From Hyphomicrobiales bacterium (lineage in GTDB: Bacteria > Pseudomonadota > Alphaproteobacteria > Rhizobiales > Beijerinckiaceae): a DNA stretch of 64,000 nt. Both the position numbers and the translations under genes were made by a program. Positions 45,465 to 57,730 of this stretch are shown piece by piece. The DNA is taken from NCBI GenBank assembly GCA_003963405.1, contig RXIY01000007.1, forward strand, positions 27,920 through 91,919. The letters run 5' to 3'. Position 1 is the stretch's first letter. Each line of letters starts with the position of its first letter. The notes under the pieces were generated by a model. That model searched no databases, was not told the origin of the DNA, and worked only from the letters and a program-made list of their open reading frames with translations.

Positions 45465-45884
45465 ATGGCCCATTGGCTTCTCAAGAGTGAGCCCTCGACC
45501 TGGTCATGGGACCAGCAGGTCGCCGCCGGCGCCGAGGGCACGTTCTGGAACGGGGTGCGCAACCATCTCGCCAAAAAACATCTCATGGCGATGAGGAAAG
45601 GCGAACGCGGCTTCTTCTACCACTCCAATGAAGAGCGCGCGATCGTCGGAATCGTTGAAATCATCAAGGAATACTACCCGGACCCCACCGACCAGACCGG
45701 CAAGTTCGGCATGGTCGACGTGATGGCGACGAAGGCGCTCGCCAGGCCCGTGAGTCTCGCAGAGATCAAGGCCGAGCCTCGCCTCGCGGACATGGTCCTG
45801 GTGAACAATTCGCGGCTCTCGGTGCAGCCGGTGACGGACGCCGAGTGGGCGGTTGTGATGAAGATCGCGGGAGAGAAAGCCTAG
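45465..45884 (+). CDS. EVE-domain protein (thymocyte nuclear protein 1-like)
   Basis: 139 residues, one EVE (PUA-like) domain: MAHWLLKSEPSTWSWDQQ, WNGVRNHLAKKHL, KGERGFFYHSNEERAIVGIV. Such domains bind modified bases (methylated cytosine or adenine derivatives). It begins directly after the YciI stop. In some genomes EVE proteins are linked to modification-dependent restriction, but no such partner is here. Confidence 0.92.
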   Translation: MAHWLLKSEPSTWSWDQQVAAGAEGTFWNGVRNHLAKKHLMAMRKGERGFFYHSNEERAIVGIVEIIKEYYPDPTDQTGKFGMVDVMATKALARPVSLAEIKAEPRLADMVLVNNSRLSVQPVTDAEWAVVMKIAGEKA

Positions 45885-46015
45885 CGCCGACATCGGGCGC
45901 GTCGACGCCGTTGGGGTCCGGCCGCATCGAAATCGAGGGCTTCCCGCTACTGCGCGGAGCGGCCGAACAGCGCGGGAGACGCCCGCGCCACGCGCGCGGG
46001 CAAGGCGCCCGGATT

Positions 46016-46867
46016 TCAGTGCGCGACGTTCGACCAGATCTTGCGCTTCGTGAAATAAAGCAGCAGCGCAAAGACGATCAGAAAGGCGACAACGCCCTGG
46101 CCGATATGTTTGCGCGCCTCGAGATGCGGCTCCGCCACCCACATCATGAAGGCGGTGACGTCTTTGGCGTATTGATCGACCGTCTGCGGCGACCCGTCGT
46201 CATAGGTCACGGCGCCGTCCGAGAGAGGCGGCGGCATGCCGATGCGATTTCCCGCCATATAGGCGTTGTAATACTGACCGTCCGGGATCTTCATATCGTG
46301 CGGCGGGTCGGTATAGCCCTTGAGCAGCGAGGCGATGTAATCCACCCCGTGCTCCTGGTAGGAAAGGCCGGGGACCGCATCGAGTAGGAAGGTCGGGAAG
46401 CCGCGGCCGTAGCCGCGCGCCTTGGCGAGAACCGACATATCCGGAGGATAGGCGCCCGACATGGCCGCGCGCGCGGCCTGCTCATTGGCGAAGGGCGGCG
46501 GGAAACGGTCGCTCGGCCTCGCCGGGCGGTCGTAATATTCGCCGGCGTCATTGGGGCCGTCCTTCACCTTGTAGGTCGCGGCGAGATCGGCGACCTCCTG
46601 CTCGGTGAATTCGGGTCCGCCCGGCTGGCCGAGATTGCGGAAGGCCAGCATCTTGACGGAATGGCAGGTCGAGCAGACCTCCTTGTAGACCTTGAAGCCA
46701 CGCCGAAGCTGCGCCTTGTCATATTGTCCGAAGAAGCCGGCGAAGCTCCAGGCGTGAACCTCGGGTTTCTTCTCGTGATGCCCTTCCGCAAGGGCCGGCG
46801 ACCCGGTGACAGCCGCGAGAAGCAGAGCGGTTCCCGAAAGGAGAGACAAGAACGGTCTGCGCGTCAT
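46016..46867 (-). CDS. petC: Cytochrome c1 of the bc1 complex
   Basis: About 283 residues. Signal peptide (RRPFLSLLSGTALLLAAVTG), haem-c site VCSTCHSVKM, axial-Met region IGMPPPLSDGAVTYDDG, and a C-terminal membrane anchor (GVVAFLIVFALLLYFTKRKIW). ATG at 46867 is preferred because it starts right at the signal peptide; an ATG at 46909 would overlap the petB stop by 8 nt. Last of petA-petB-petC; cytochrome b and c1 are separate genes, unlike the fused fbcH of Bradyrhizobium. Confidence 0.95.
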   Translation of the reverse strand: MTRRPFLSLLSGTALLLAAVTGSPALAEGHHEKKPEVHAWSFAGFFGQYDKAQLRRGFKVYKEVCSTCHSVKMLAFRNLGQPGGPEFTEQEVADLAATYKVKDGPNDAGEYYDRPARPSDRFPPPFANEQAARAAMSGAYPPDMSVLAKARGYGRGFPTFLLDAVPGLSYQEHGVDYIASLLKGYTDPPHDMKIPDGQYYNAYMAGNRIGMPPPLSDGAVTYDDGSPQTVDQYAKDVTAFMMWVAEPHLEARKHIGQGVVAFLIVFALLLYFTKRKIWSNVAH

Positions 46868-46901
46868 CGAAGAATCCTGTTGGGCGAATATGTTGCCGGC
46901 G

Positions 46902-48140
46902 TCAGACATGGGAGACCTCGCCCCTGGCGACGGCGGCGTCGATGGATTCCGGAAGCGGCTCGGACTTCTCGAATTTCGAGATGAGCGGCAGGATGATCAC
47001 GTAATGGAGGAAGTAGTAGAGGGCGAAGAGGCGGGCGAGCCAGAGATAGACGCCTTCCGCCGGCTGCGCCCCGAGATAGCCGAGGCCGATGCAAACGGCG
47101 ACGAATATCCAGTAGAACTTGCGGAACAGCGGCCGATAGGCGCCCGATTTCACCGGCGAGCGATCGAGCCAGGGCAAGGCCGCGGCGATGAGGATCGACA
47201 GAAACAGCGCAATGACGCCCAGAAGCTTGTTCGGGATCGCGCGCAGGATCGCGTAGAAGGGCAGGAAATACCACTCCGGCACGATATGCGGCGGCGTCAC
47301 CAGCGGATTCGCCTCGATGTAATTGTCGGGATGGCCGAGGTAGTTGGGCACAAAGAAGGTCATCCAGGCGTAGAGGACCAGAAAGGCCGCGATCGCGAAA
47401 CCGTCTTTCATCGTGGCATAGGGCGTGAAGGGAACGGTGTCCTTCTTGACGTTCTTCACCTCGACGCCCGTCGGATTGTTCTGACCCGTCACATGCAGCG
47501 CCCAGACATGCAGGGCGACGATCGCCACGATGATGAAGGGCAGGAGATAATGCAGGGCGAAGAAGCGGTTCAGCGTCGGATTGTCGACCGAATAGCCACC
47601 CAGCAGCCAGGTCGTGATGCCGGTTCCGACGACGGGGATCGCCGAGAAGAGATTGGTGATGACCGTCGCAGCCCAGAAGGACATCTGGCCCCAGGGCAGG
47701 ACATAGCCGAGAAAGCCCGTCGCCATCATCACCATGAAGATGATGACGCCCAGGATCCAGAGAACTTCGCGCGGCTCCTTGTAGGAGCCGTAATACATGC
47801 CGCGAAAGATGTGGATATAGACGGCGAGGAAGAACATCGAGGCGCCATTGGCGTGCGCGTAGCGCAGCGCCCAGCCCCAGTTCACGTCGCGCATGATCTT
47901 CTCGACCGAGTCGAAGGCGAGAGTGGTTTCCGGCGTGTAGTGCATCGCGAGCACCACGCCGGTGACGATCTGCGCCACCAGCATGAAGGACAGGATGGCG
48001 CCGAAGGTCCAGAGATAATTGAGATTCTTCGGCGTCGGATAGGCGACGAAGGAATCATACATGAAGCTGATGATGGGGAGCCGGCGCTCCAGCCAACGGG
48101 CAAAGCCGCTCTTGGGCGTGTATTGGGAATGTCCGCTCAT
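46902..48140 (-). CDS. petB: Cytochrome b of the bc1 complex
   Basis: 412 residues, eight membrane helices. The bL/bH haem ligand regions [20 protein letters not shown] and [20 protein letters not shown], the Qo segment [12 protein letters not shown] and the [13 protein letters not shown] motif are all present. It transfers electrons from ubiquinol within complex III, which feeds the cbb3 oxidase encoded at 5-14 kb. Follows petA by ~63 nt. Confidence 0.97.
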   Translation of the reverse strand: MSGHSQYTPKSGFARWLERRLPIISFMYDSFVAYPTPKNLNYLWTFGAILSFMLVAQIVTGVVLAMHYTPETTLAFDSVEKIMRDVNWGWALRYAHANGASMFFLAVYIHIFRGMYYGSYKEPREVLWILGVIIFMVMMATGFLGYVLPWGQMSFWAATVITNLFSAIPVVGTGITTWLLGGYSVDNPTLNRFFALHYLLPFIIVAIVALHVWALHVTGQNNPTGVEVKNVKKDTVPFTPYATMKDGFAIAAFLVLYAWMTFFVPNYLGHPDNYIEANPLVTPPHIVPEWYFLPFYAILRAIPNKLLGVIALFLSILIAAALPWLDRSPVKSGAYRPLFRKFYWIFVAVCIGLGYLGAQPAEGVYLWLARLFALYYFLHYVIILPLISKFEKSEPLPESIDAAVARGEVSHV

Positions 48141-48203
48141 GGAACTTTCTCGAATGCGTCAGGCGCGGCTAAGGGCGCGGGGAATATGCGGGCAGGCCCG
48201 GGC

Positions 48204-48734
48204 CTATCCGATCTTGATCTTGGCGTCGTTCAGGAAAGTATATTTCGGCACTTCCAGATTGGAAGGCGCGGGGCCGCTGCGGATACGGCCGGAGACGTCA
48301 TAGGTCGAGCCGTGGCAGGGGCAGAACCAGCCGTCGAATTCGCCGGCCTTGCCGGTGGGAATGCAGCCCAGATGCGTGCAGACGCCGATGATGACGAGCC
48401 ATTCCGGCTTCTGGACGCGTTTGGAGTCGGGCTCGGGGTCTGGCAGCTCGGCGAGCGGAACGTCTTCCGCGGCCTTGATCTCCTCCGGCGTGCGGTGACG
48501 GATGAAGACCGGCTTGCCGCGCCATTTGACGGTGACGATCTGCCCCACGGGTATCGCCGACAGATCGACCTCCGTCGAGGCGAGCGCCCGTGTGGAGGCG
48601 TCCGGGTTCATTTGCGAGATCAGCGGCCAGACCATGCCGCCGGCGGCGACGGTCGCGGCCACGCCCGTGGCGATGTAGAGAATGTCCCGACGGCTCGGCT
48701 CAGCCGGCGCTTTCTGAAAGATTCTGTCGTTCAC
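48204..48734 (-). CDS. petA: Ubiquinol-cytochrome c reductase Rieske iron-sulfur subunit
   Basis: 176 residues. Twin-arginine-type N-terminus ([20 protein letters not shown]), a membrane anchor, and the [2Fe-2S] ligands in CTHLGC and CPCHGS. First gene of the bc1 operon. The ~266-nt spacer upstream to trmL contains several GANTC sites (for example GAGTC in CTGCGAGTCGG) but no gene. Confidence 0.97.
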   Translation of the reverse strand: MNDRIFQKAPAEPSRRDILYIATGVAATVAAGGMVWPLISQMNPDASTRALASTEVDLSAIPVGQIVTVKWRGKPVFIRHRTPEEIKAAEDVPLAELPDPEPDSKRVQKPEWLVIIGVCTHLGCIPTGKAGEFDGWFCPCHGSTYDVSGRIRSGPAPSNLEVPKYTFLNDAKIKIG

Positions 48735-49000
48735 GCCTTGACCTCTCCCAATCGCTGCGAGTCGGTAGCGGCTGCAAGCGCGAACTCGACTCGAAGCAAT
48801 CGTTTCACTTTTACGCGCCGCACGCCAGCCCGCAAGGCCACGGCCCGGCGAAAGACGGAATGAACCCCGCTCGCGCGCGGCTTATGTGGCGCCAATCAGG
48901 CATCATGTCCACTTGCGCCGCGCTTAAATCTTTGCCATTGCCCCAGCCTTTCGCGCCGCGTCGCACAATCGCGGCGTTTTGCCGCAAAGTCTCATAAACC

Positions 49001-49492
49001 ATGATCCCGCTCACGCTCGCGCTCTATCAGCCGGACATTCCGCAAAACGCCGGGACGATGCTGCGCGCCTGCGCCTGTCTCGGCGTCGAGGCGGCGATCA
49101 TCGGGCCGGCGGGCTTCCCCGTCACGGACAGCGCCTTTCGGCGCGCCGGCATGGATTACCTCGATCTCGTGACGATTCGCCGGCACGCCTCCTTCGACGC
49201 CTTCCAGTCCTGGCGCGCCGCGCAGGCGGCGGCGGGCGCGGGCCGACGCCTGCTCCTGCTCTCGACCCGCGCCGCCACGCCCTACACCGCCATCGCCTAC
49301 CAGCCCGGCGACCTTCTCCTCGTCGGCCGCGAGTCGGCAGGCGTCCCGGACGAGGTGTTCGCCGCCGCGGACATTGCGCTGCGCATTCCCATGGCGCCGC
49401 CGGCGCGCTCGCTGAATGTGGCGGTCGCGGCGGCGATGGTCATGGGCGAGGCGCTTCGCCAACTCGGCCGGGACGCGCCCAACGCCTGTTAG
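49001..49492 (+). CDS. trmL: tRNA (cytidine(34)-2'-O)-methyltransferase
   Basis: 163 residues, SPOUT fold with the deep knot: YQPDIPQNAGTMLRACACLG, LLLVGRESAGVPDEVF and the C-terminal IPMAPPARSLNVAVAAAMV (AdoMet-binding knot). It 2'-O-methylates the wobble nucleotide of tRNA-Leu isoacceptors. Divergent from petA. Confidence 0.94.
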   Translation: MIPLTLALYQPDIPQNAGTMLRACACLGVEAAIIGPAGFPVTDSAFRRAGMDYLDLVTIRRHASFDAFQSWRAAQAAAGAGRRLLLLSTRAATPYTAIAYQPGDLLLVGRESAGVPDEVFAAADIALRIPMAPPARSLNVAVAAAMVMGEALRQLGRDAPNAC

Positions 49493-49563
49493 CGGCCGCC
49501 TCGTGCGCCAGCGCACAGCGCGCGCGCATTCGGCCTCCTAGGGTGCGATCGACCGCCGAGATT

Positions 49564-49578
49564 TTAAGGCGATCTTAA
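49564..49578 (+). promoter_or_regulatory. Perfect CtrA box TTAA-N7-TTAA
   Basis: TTAAGGCGATCTTAA followed by CC; this fits the full CtrA recognition sequence TTAA-N7-TTAA exactly. It ends 20 nt before the ATG of the unknown membrane protein. Being so close to the start it may lie over or downstream of -10, which would suit repression, or the transcript leader may be very short. Confidence 0.7.
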
Positions 49579-49598
49579 CCTTTCATCGGGAGGCGAAA

Positions 49599-50276
49599 AT
49601 GACTCTCCAGGCAGTCCGCGTCTCGTTCTATTGCTTCAACCGACTGATGGCCTCGCTGAAAAGCCTTTTCGTGACTTCTCTCGTCGGGCTTTTTGTCCTG
49701 GCTTTCATCACGGAATTTTCCTCGATCCGCGAAGCGGTGGTCGACGCCGTCTCGAGTTTCCGGCGCATGTCGTCGGTCGAAGGGCTGAACATCAAGGTCG
49801 TCTTCCGGTCGCCGGAGGACGCGCCCGCAATCCCCCTGCTCGTCTCGCTCGACGAACCGGCGAAGGACGCTCTTTTCAAGGACATCCGCAGCATGAAGCC
49901 CGAACTCTTCGAGCGGCTGCTGAACGCCGGCGCGCTTCCCAATCTCTGCGAATTCGAACATCCAGACGCCCAGATGCTGGAAGATCTGTCTCTCGACCAC
50001 AAATTGCGGGACATGGGCCTGGTAAAGCTCGAAACCGCCCCCGAGGTGCAGGCGTCCGTCATCCAGGAGATGCGCGCCCGGAAACTGGCGGGCGACCGGT
50101 GGGACATCGGCAAGCCGCTGAGCTGCTATGTCGCGAAGCTCGAAGCGCGCGGCTGGAACGTGAAGACCGCCGTCCTGCAATATCTCTCGTCCGGCCTTTC
50201 CGGCGCTGCGGCCCTGCATCCGGAAGGCCAGGCGCAACCCAAGCCCGCCAGGGTGGCGCATTACGCCTCGCGCTGA
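49599..50276 (+). CDS. Unknown membrane protein, putative CtrA target
   Basis: 225 residues; family not recognised. One membrane helix near residues 21-41 (LKSLFVTSLVGLFVLAFITE), then a mostly helical soluble domain with SPEDAPAIPLLVSLDEPAKD, then LFKDIRSMKPELFERLLNAG. GGGAGG lies 7 nt before the ATG. A perfect CtrA box stands 20 nt upstream, and ctrA/chpT are 10 kb away in the same window. hemF follows after 67 nt with its own ribosome site. Cell-cycle or polar role is an inference from the box alone. Confidence 0.75.
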   Translation: MTLQAVRVSFYCFNRLMASLKSLFVTSLVGLFVLAFITEFSSIREAVVDAVSSFRRMSSVEGLNIKVVFRSPEDAPAIPLLVSLDEPAKDALFKDIRSMKPELFERLLNAGALPNLCEFEHPDAQMLEDLSLDHKLRDMGLVKLETAPEVQASVIQEMRARKLAGDRWDIGKPLSCYVAKLEARGWNVKTAVLQYLSSGLSGAAALHPEGQAQPKPARVAHYASR

Positions 50277-50343
50277 GCGCGGCGCAGCAATTGACAAGCG
50301 CGGCTCAGGGCGATGAAGAAGCGGGATAAAAAAGGAGACGCCG

Positions 50344-51255
50344 ATGACCGCCGCGCAGGACCAGCTCGAAGCCCGCAAGATCGCAGCGCGCGAATGGTTC
50401 GAAGCGTTGCAGCTCCGGATTTGCGCGGCCTTCGAGAAGCTGGAGGAGGAGGCGACCGGCCCCTTCGCCGAGGCGACGGCGCCGGGACGCTTCGTTCTCT
50501 CGCCCTGGGAGCGGAACAACCACGACGGCGCGCCGGGCGGCGGCGGTCGCATGGGCATGATCCATGGCAGGGTCTTCGAGAAGGCCGGCGTCCACTGCTC
50601 GACCGTCTTCGGCACGTTCCAGCCGGAATTCGCCAAACAGATTCCCGGAGCCGCTGAAGACCCCCGCTTCTTCGCCACCGGCATCTCGCTCATCGCCCAT
50701 CCCTGGAATCCGAATGTGCCGGCGGTGCACATGAACACGCGCTTCGTCGTGACGACGAAAGCCTGGTTCGGCGGCGGGGCCGATCTCACCCCCGTCCTCG
50801 ACGCCCGCCGCATGCAGGAGGACCCTGACACGGTCGCCTTCCACGCCGCCATGCGCGGCGCCTGCGCGCGCCATCCGGTCGCCGACTATGCGCGGTTCAG
50901 GACGTGGTGCGACGAGTATTTCTATCTGCCGCACCGCAAGGAGCCGCGCGGGATCGGCGGCATTTTCTACGATTATTTCAACAGCGCGGGCGATCCGCAA
51001 AACAGCGCGTGGGACAAGGATTTCGCTTTCACCCGCGACGTCGGCGAGAGCTTTCTCGCGATCTATCCCGAGCTCGTGCGCCGCAATGTCTCGACCCCCT
51101 GGAGCGCGGCGCAACGCGAGGAGCAGCTCGTCCGGCGGGGACGCTATGTCGAGTATAATCTGCTCTATGACAGGGGCACGATCTTCGGCCTCAAGACTGG
51201 CGGCAACGTCGACTCGATCCTCTCCTCCATGCCGCCGACGGTGAAATGGCCCTGA
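50344..51255 (+). CDS. hemF: Oxygen-dependent coproporphyrinogen III oxidase
   Basis: 303 residues, normal length. Signatures: [53 protein letters not shown], and the C-terminal [20 protein letters not shown]. It converts coproporphyrinogen III to protoporphyrinogen IX with O2 in haem synthesis, serving the haem proteins encoded here. AAGGAGACGCCG precedes the ATG. Ends 3 nt from the convergent gtrA stop. Confidence 0.97.
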   Translation: MTAAQDQLEARKIAAREWFEALQLRICAAFEKLEEEATGPFAEATAPGRFVLSPWERNNHDGAPGGGGRMGMIHGRVFEKAGVHCSTVFGTFQPEFAKQIPGAAEDPRFFATGISLIAHPWNPNVPAVHMNTRFVVTTKAWFGGGADLTPVLDARRMQEDPDTVAFHAAMRGACARHPVADYARFRTWCDEYFYLPHRKEPRGIGGIFYDYFNSAGDPQNSAWDKDFAFTRDVGESFLAIYPELVRRNVSTPWSAAQREEQLVRRGRYVEYNLLYDRGTIFGLKTGGNVDSILSSMPPTVKWP

Positions 51256-51258
51256 GCC

Positions 51259-51633
51259 TCATCCGAAGGTCCAGGCCCTGTTGATCGCGAAGGTGACGAA
51301 CATGGCGATGAGCGTCGTGACGGCCTGCGCCGGCAGATAGGGCGCCCCGAGCCGCGCCACGAACAGGCTCATGAGCGCAAAAGTGACGCAGAAGCCGAGG
51401 AACGCCGTCAGCGCGAAGCGCCAGCCCGCCTCGGCGTGGGAGCGGTCGCTTGCGAAAGTGTGGCGGCGGTTGAGAACGTAAGCCACCACGCCCCCGGCGA
51501 CATAGCCGCACAGCGTCGCGGGCACCGGGGGCCAGCCGCCCGCCTCCACCAGGCCGATCAGAAGGGCGTAGTGCAGCGCCGTCGCCGCCGCGCCGACCGA
51601 CGCATAGGCCGTAAGCTGGCGAAAGACAGCCAT
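51259..51633 (-). CDS. GtrA-family membrane protein
   Basis: 124 residues, four membrane helices. FRQLTAYASVGAAATALHYA, YVLNRRHTFASDRSH and FAINRAWTFG are the GtrA/DPMS signature, a small putative flippase for polyprenyl-linked sugars. Its ATG at 51633 follows the cytochrome c stop by one base, so they are translated together. No glycosyltransferase gene is nearby. Confidence 0.88.
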   Translation of the reverse strand: MAVFRQLTAYASVGAAATALHYALLIGLVEAGGWPPVPATLCGYVAGGVVAYVLNRRHTFASDRSHAEAGWRFALTAFLGFCVTFALMSLFVARLGAPYLPAQAVTTLIAMFVTFAINRAWTFG

Positions 51634-51634
51634 G

Positions 51635-51922
51635 TCAGCGCGGAAGCTGGGCGTAATAGCGCGCCAGCCCCTGCATCTCTTCGTCGGAGAGATGGCGGCT
51701 CTCGTAGCGCATCTCCTTGTGCGGGCGCCGGCCGGATTTGAACGCCTGAAGCTGCGTATAGAGATACCGCTCGTGCTGGCCCGCGAGATTGGGGATTTCG
51801 ACATCCCGCCCGATCCCGTCCATCCCGTGACAGGCGGCGCATTCCGCGAGGGCGCCCGGAAGCTCCTCCGCCAGCGCCGGCGCGGCGAGCGCGGCCAGAG
51901 AGAGAGCACAGGCGCGAATCAC
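51635..51922 (-). CDS. Small periplasmic cytochrome c
   Basis: 95 residues from a GTG at 51922: signal peptide (M)IRACALSLAALAAPALA, then haem site ECAACHGMDGIG, axial-Met-type region near EMRYESRHLSDEEMQGLARY. A longer reading to an ATG ~90 nt upstream exists but that portion is AT-rich and unlike coding DNA here. Monohaem class I cytochrome (cytochrome c553/c4-like). An electron shuttle to cbb3 oxidase is plausible but unproven. Confidence 0.85.
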   Translation of the reverse strand: MIRACALSLAALAAPALAEELPGALAECAACHGMDGIGRDVEIPNLAGQHERYLYTQLQAFKSGRRPHKEMRYESRHLSDEEMQGLARYYAQLPR

Positions 51923-51981
51923 CGTCGGCGGCGCTTTCCGCGCCGGGGACGAGCTTTGAATCTTTGCCGACCTTCGAATCG

Positions 51982-51997
51982 TTACATTTAGTTGTAA
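51982..51997. promoter_or_regulatory. Inverted repeat in the cytochrome c / LuxR-type spacer
   Basis: TTACA-TTTAGT-TGTAA, a perfect 5-bp dyad in an unusually AT-rich stretch of ~180 nt between the divergent cytochrome c and LuxR-type genes. Position suggests an operator for the LuxR-type regulator or another factor. I see nothing else certain there. Confidence 0.45.
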
Positions 51998-52157
51998 AAT
52001 AACGCGTGTGGCAAGCGAAACCAGCGCAAAAATCATTGAAAAACACTCCACGAAGACGATTTCACTTGATGCACGAGGATATTGGTCGAATAACTCAAGC
52101 TCATCAGAACATGATGTTTCTTCACGGATCGTCACCAAAAAGTTAGGCGGGTCGAGC

Positions 52158-52883
52158 TTGGCGTCCGAAGATTGGCTCCTCACCAGAATCGCCACCGCCG
52201 ACAAGGCGGTCAAGTCGCTGGACGAGGCGACATCGGTGCGCGCCCTGGGGCTCCGCCTGCTCGAGATGGCTCTGCAATTCGGGGCGGTCTCGATCATCGC
52301 GGGCGCGATCCCCGGGGAATTGTCCGCGCATCCATCCGGGCCCTGCGCGGAGACCGGCTGCTGGCGCTCCCACCCGCCGCCCGACGCGGAGGCGGAGCCG
52401 AAGGCGCCGTCCGCCATCCTCGCTGAGAACCGCACGCATCTCTTCGGGCGCGCGCCCGAGACTGGCATAATGACGCATTGGGTCGTCGAATGCGCGCGCT
52501 GCCGGGATGGCTGGATTTCGGGAGGGAAAGGGCTGCTCTTCCCCGTGGTGGAGACTGACGCGGGCGTCTTTGGTCTCGGGTTCTTCGGACCCGAGCTGTC
52601 ATCGAGCCCGGAAGTCGCGAGAACACTCGCCTTCTTTGCGCATTACGCTTTTGTGAGGTTCGTGAAAATTGACCGCCTGATTGCAGCGCCGCGCCTCTCC
52701 GAGCGCCTGATCCTGACCCTGAAATGGGCGGCCGAGGGTAAGACCGATCAGGAAATCGCGTTGATCCTCAATGTGTCAGGACACACGGTCGACAAATACA
52801 TGCGGCAGCTCAAGCAGGAGCTCAACGCCGTGAACCGCACCTCAGCGATTGTCTTGGCCATCCGCCACGGCCTGATTGGGTAA
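52158..52883 (+). CDS. LuxR-family transcriptional regulator
   Basis: 241 residues from a TTG at 52158 preceded by AGGCGGG. A longer reading from a GTG at 52008 adds 50 residues, but that part is AT-rich, Ser/Asn-rich and unlike local coding sequence, so the later start is preferred. The C-terminal ~65 residues form a LuxR/FixJ helix-turn-helix: RLILTLKWAAEGKTDQEIAL, then ILNVSGHTVDKYMRQLKQEL. The N-terminal ~150 residues resemble an autoinducer-type sensor only weakly, with Cys-rich ETGCWRS and VECARCRDGW segments. No luxI-type synthase is in view. Confidence 0.82.
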   Translation: MASEDWLLTRIATADKAVKSLDEATSVRALGLRLLEMALQFGAVSIIAGAIPGELSAHPSGPCAETGCWRSHPPPDAEAEPKAPSAILAENRTHLFGRAPETGIMTHWVVECARCRDGWISGGKGLLFPVVETDAGVFGLGFFGPELSSSPEVARTLAFFAHYAFVRFVKIDRLIAAPRLSERLILTLKWAAEGKTDQEIALILNVSGHTVDKYMRQLKQELNAVNRTSAIVLAIRHGLIG

Positions 52884-52885
52884 CG

Positions 52886-52927
52886 GGCGGCTCCGTCCCG
52901 GTGGCAGGAATCCGGTCCGGAGCCGCC
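52886..52927. terminator. Hairpin between convergent genes
   Basis: GGCGGCTCCG (52886-52895) and CGGAGCCGCC (52918-52927) are perfect 10-bp arms around a 22-nt loop. It lies right after the LuxR-type stop and before the stop of the convergent small gene. No T-tract, so a stop or mRNA 3'-end protecting hairpin rather than a classic intrinsic terminator. Confidence 0.45.
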
Positions 52928-52942
52928 TCGCTCCAGCCCCCC

Positions 52943-53218
52943 TCAACCCCCGGGCCGGATAGACAAGCCATCGCGGCCGACGGCAAGCTTCAGATCGCCG
53001 CGCTGGTTCATCTTTCTGAAAAACTCGATGATTTTTGCCTGGTCGTCATCGCGAAGGACGACGAATTCACGTAGCAAGGCGAGCGTATTCTTCTCGTCGA
53101 GGAGATAAAAGAACTCGATGAGGTCCGAACCGTTTCGCTCGAGAATCCGACGGCCCACGGCCTCGGCAACCGATGAATCTCCAGAGATCGACATCTTCTC
53201 CACCAGCAGCAGCCACAA
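52943..53218 (-). CDS. Small hypothetical protein
   Basis: 91 residues from a TTG at 53218, or 83 from an ATG at 53194 (MSISGDSSVAEA). Acidic, helical, no membrane segment: ILERNGSDLIEFFYLLDEKN and DDDQAKIIEFFRKMNQRG. Codon use is reasonable but less GC-biased than the neighbours. No family recognised. Confidence 0.5.
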   Translation of the reverse strand: MWLLLVEKMSISGDSSVAEAVGRRILERNGSDLIEFFYLLDEKNTLALLREFVVLRDDDQAKIIEFFRKMNQRGDLKLAVGRDGLSIRPGG

Positions 53219-53491
53219 GCCCTTATCAAATCTGACGAATCAATCTTGGCTGTTCCGCCCAAAATGGGGAAGTACGAAAATCCGTAAACTGCACAAAATG
53301 AGCGTTTTTATGTGGCCGAATTGAGCAACGCGCCCAATGTGCGCGCAGCGCCTTCCAAAGGCGAAGCGCGGTCCGGGCTTTGCCCCCTTCTCATCCGGCC
53401 GATAATCGTCTAACAACACGTCGACTTCCGAGCCGGGCGCGCCCGCTCGCCGCCCGCGAGACGGGCATATACGGGACGCGTACCGGTCCAG

Positions 53492-53516
53492 AGGGCCGGA
53501 GACGCGGCCTTTTTTT
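53492..53516 (+). terminator. Intrinsic terminator ~210 nt before carB
   Basis: GGCCG (53494-53498), loop GAGACG, CGGCC (53505-53509), then seven Ts (53510-53516), extended by G-U and A-T pairs. It lies on the plus strand inside the 506-nt spacer 53219-53724, which has no convincing protein gene. It may end a small RNA transcribed from that spacer or attenuate carB. Confidence 0.6.
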
Positions 53517-53724
53517 ATGCGCGCGCTTCCCCCGGAAGGGCGCGGAGACGGGCGACGGCTTTCTCGCCACGCGGCGACCCCTTCCGGGGCGGCGCCAGCA
53601 GGCGAGGACGCCGAGAGGACGAATTCCCTTGATCGCCCCATGCGTCGAGGCGACCTGCCGGGCGGGTCCCTGGACGTGAGGGCGAAAGCAACGTGCGCAA
53701 GCCGCGCCGAACCACAGAAGCGAC

Positions 53725-57060
<3,336 letters not shown>

Positions 57061-57253
57061 GAAAACAAGGAAAACGAAGACGGAGCCCCAGGCGCGCTTT
57101 CGGGCGCCCTGAAGCGTCGCCGGCTCGCTGCCGGCGCCGATTTTGCGGCACAGATGTCAGTCGTGTGATTCGGGGGCGCGCGCGTCCCGCGCCGGGCGCG
57201 ATGCCCGCGCGGGGAGCCGCTTTCCCGCCAATGATCGGAGCGAAGTGCGAGAA

Positions 57254-57730
57254 ATGGTGGACAAGGTGCCCATGACAGCCGCGGGATATGCGGCGCTCGA
57301 AGAGGAACTGCGCCGCCGTCAGCAGGAAGACCGGCCGCGCATCATCCAGCAGATCGCCGAAGCGCGCGCGCATGGCGATCTCTCGGAGAACGCTGAATAT
57401 CACGCCGCCAAGGAGTCCCAGTCGCTCAACGAGGGCCGCATCGCCGACCTCGAGGACAAGCTTTCCCGCGCCGAAGTCATCGACGTCTCCAAACTCACGG
57501 GCTCCACGATCAAATTCGGCGCAACCGTCACCGTCGTCGACGAGGATACCGAGGAAGAAAAGGCCTATCAGATCGTCGGCGAGACCGAGGCCGACGTGAA
57601 AAGCGGCCGCGTCTCCATCACGAGCCCCATCGCCCGCGCGCTCATCGGCAAGAAGGTCGGCGATACGGTGGAGGTGAAGACCCCCGGCGGCGGCAAGAGC
57701 TACGAGATCTTGAAGGTCGCTTTCGTGTGA
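57254..57730 (+). CDS. greA: Transcription elongation factor GreA
   Basis: 158 residues: N-terminal coiled-coil hairpin with the acidic tip [15 protein letters not shown], then the FKBP-like C-terminal domain ([20 protein letters not shown]). It rescues backtracked RNA polymerase. The frame is open upstream to 57143, but [12 protein letters not shown] is the family start. In the 193-nt carB-greA spacer, GCCGGC-TCGCT-GCCGGC (57119-57135) could be a weak stop hairpin. The next gene overlaps the stop. Confidence 0.96.
   Translation: MVDKVPMTAAGYAALEEELRRRQQEDRPRIIQQIAEARAHGDLSENAEYHAAKESQSLNEGRIADLEDKLSRAEVIDVSKLTGSTIKFGATVTVVDEDTEEEKAYQIVGETEADVKSGRVSITSPIARALIGKKVGDTVEVKTPGGGKSYEILKVAFV

Noticed and set aside
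45465..45884. EVE-domain gene as part of a restriction or defence island
   Set aside because: The EVE protein stands alone beside a YciI gene and the bc1 operon; no nuclease, McrBC-like GTPase or methyltransferase nearby.
52158..52883. A quorum-sensing luxR-luxI system
   Set aside because: No acyl-homoserine lactone synthase gene nearby, and the sensor half has no convincing autoinducer-binding signature.
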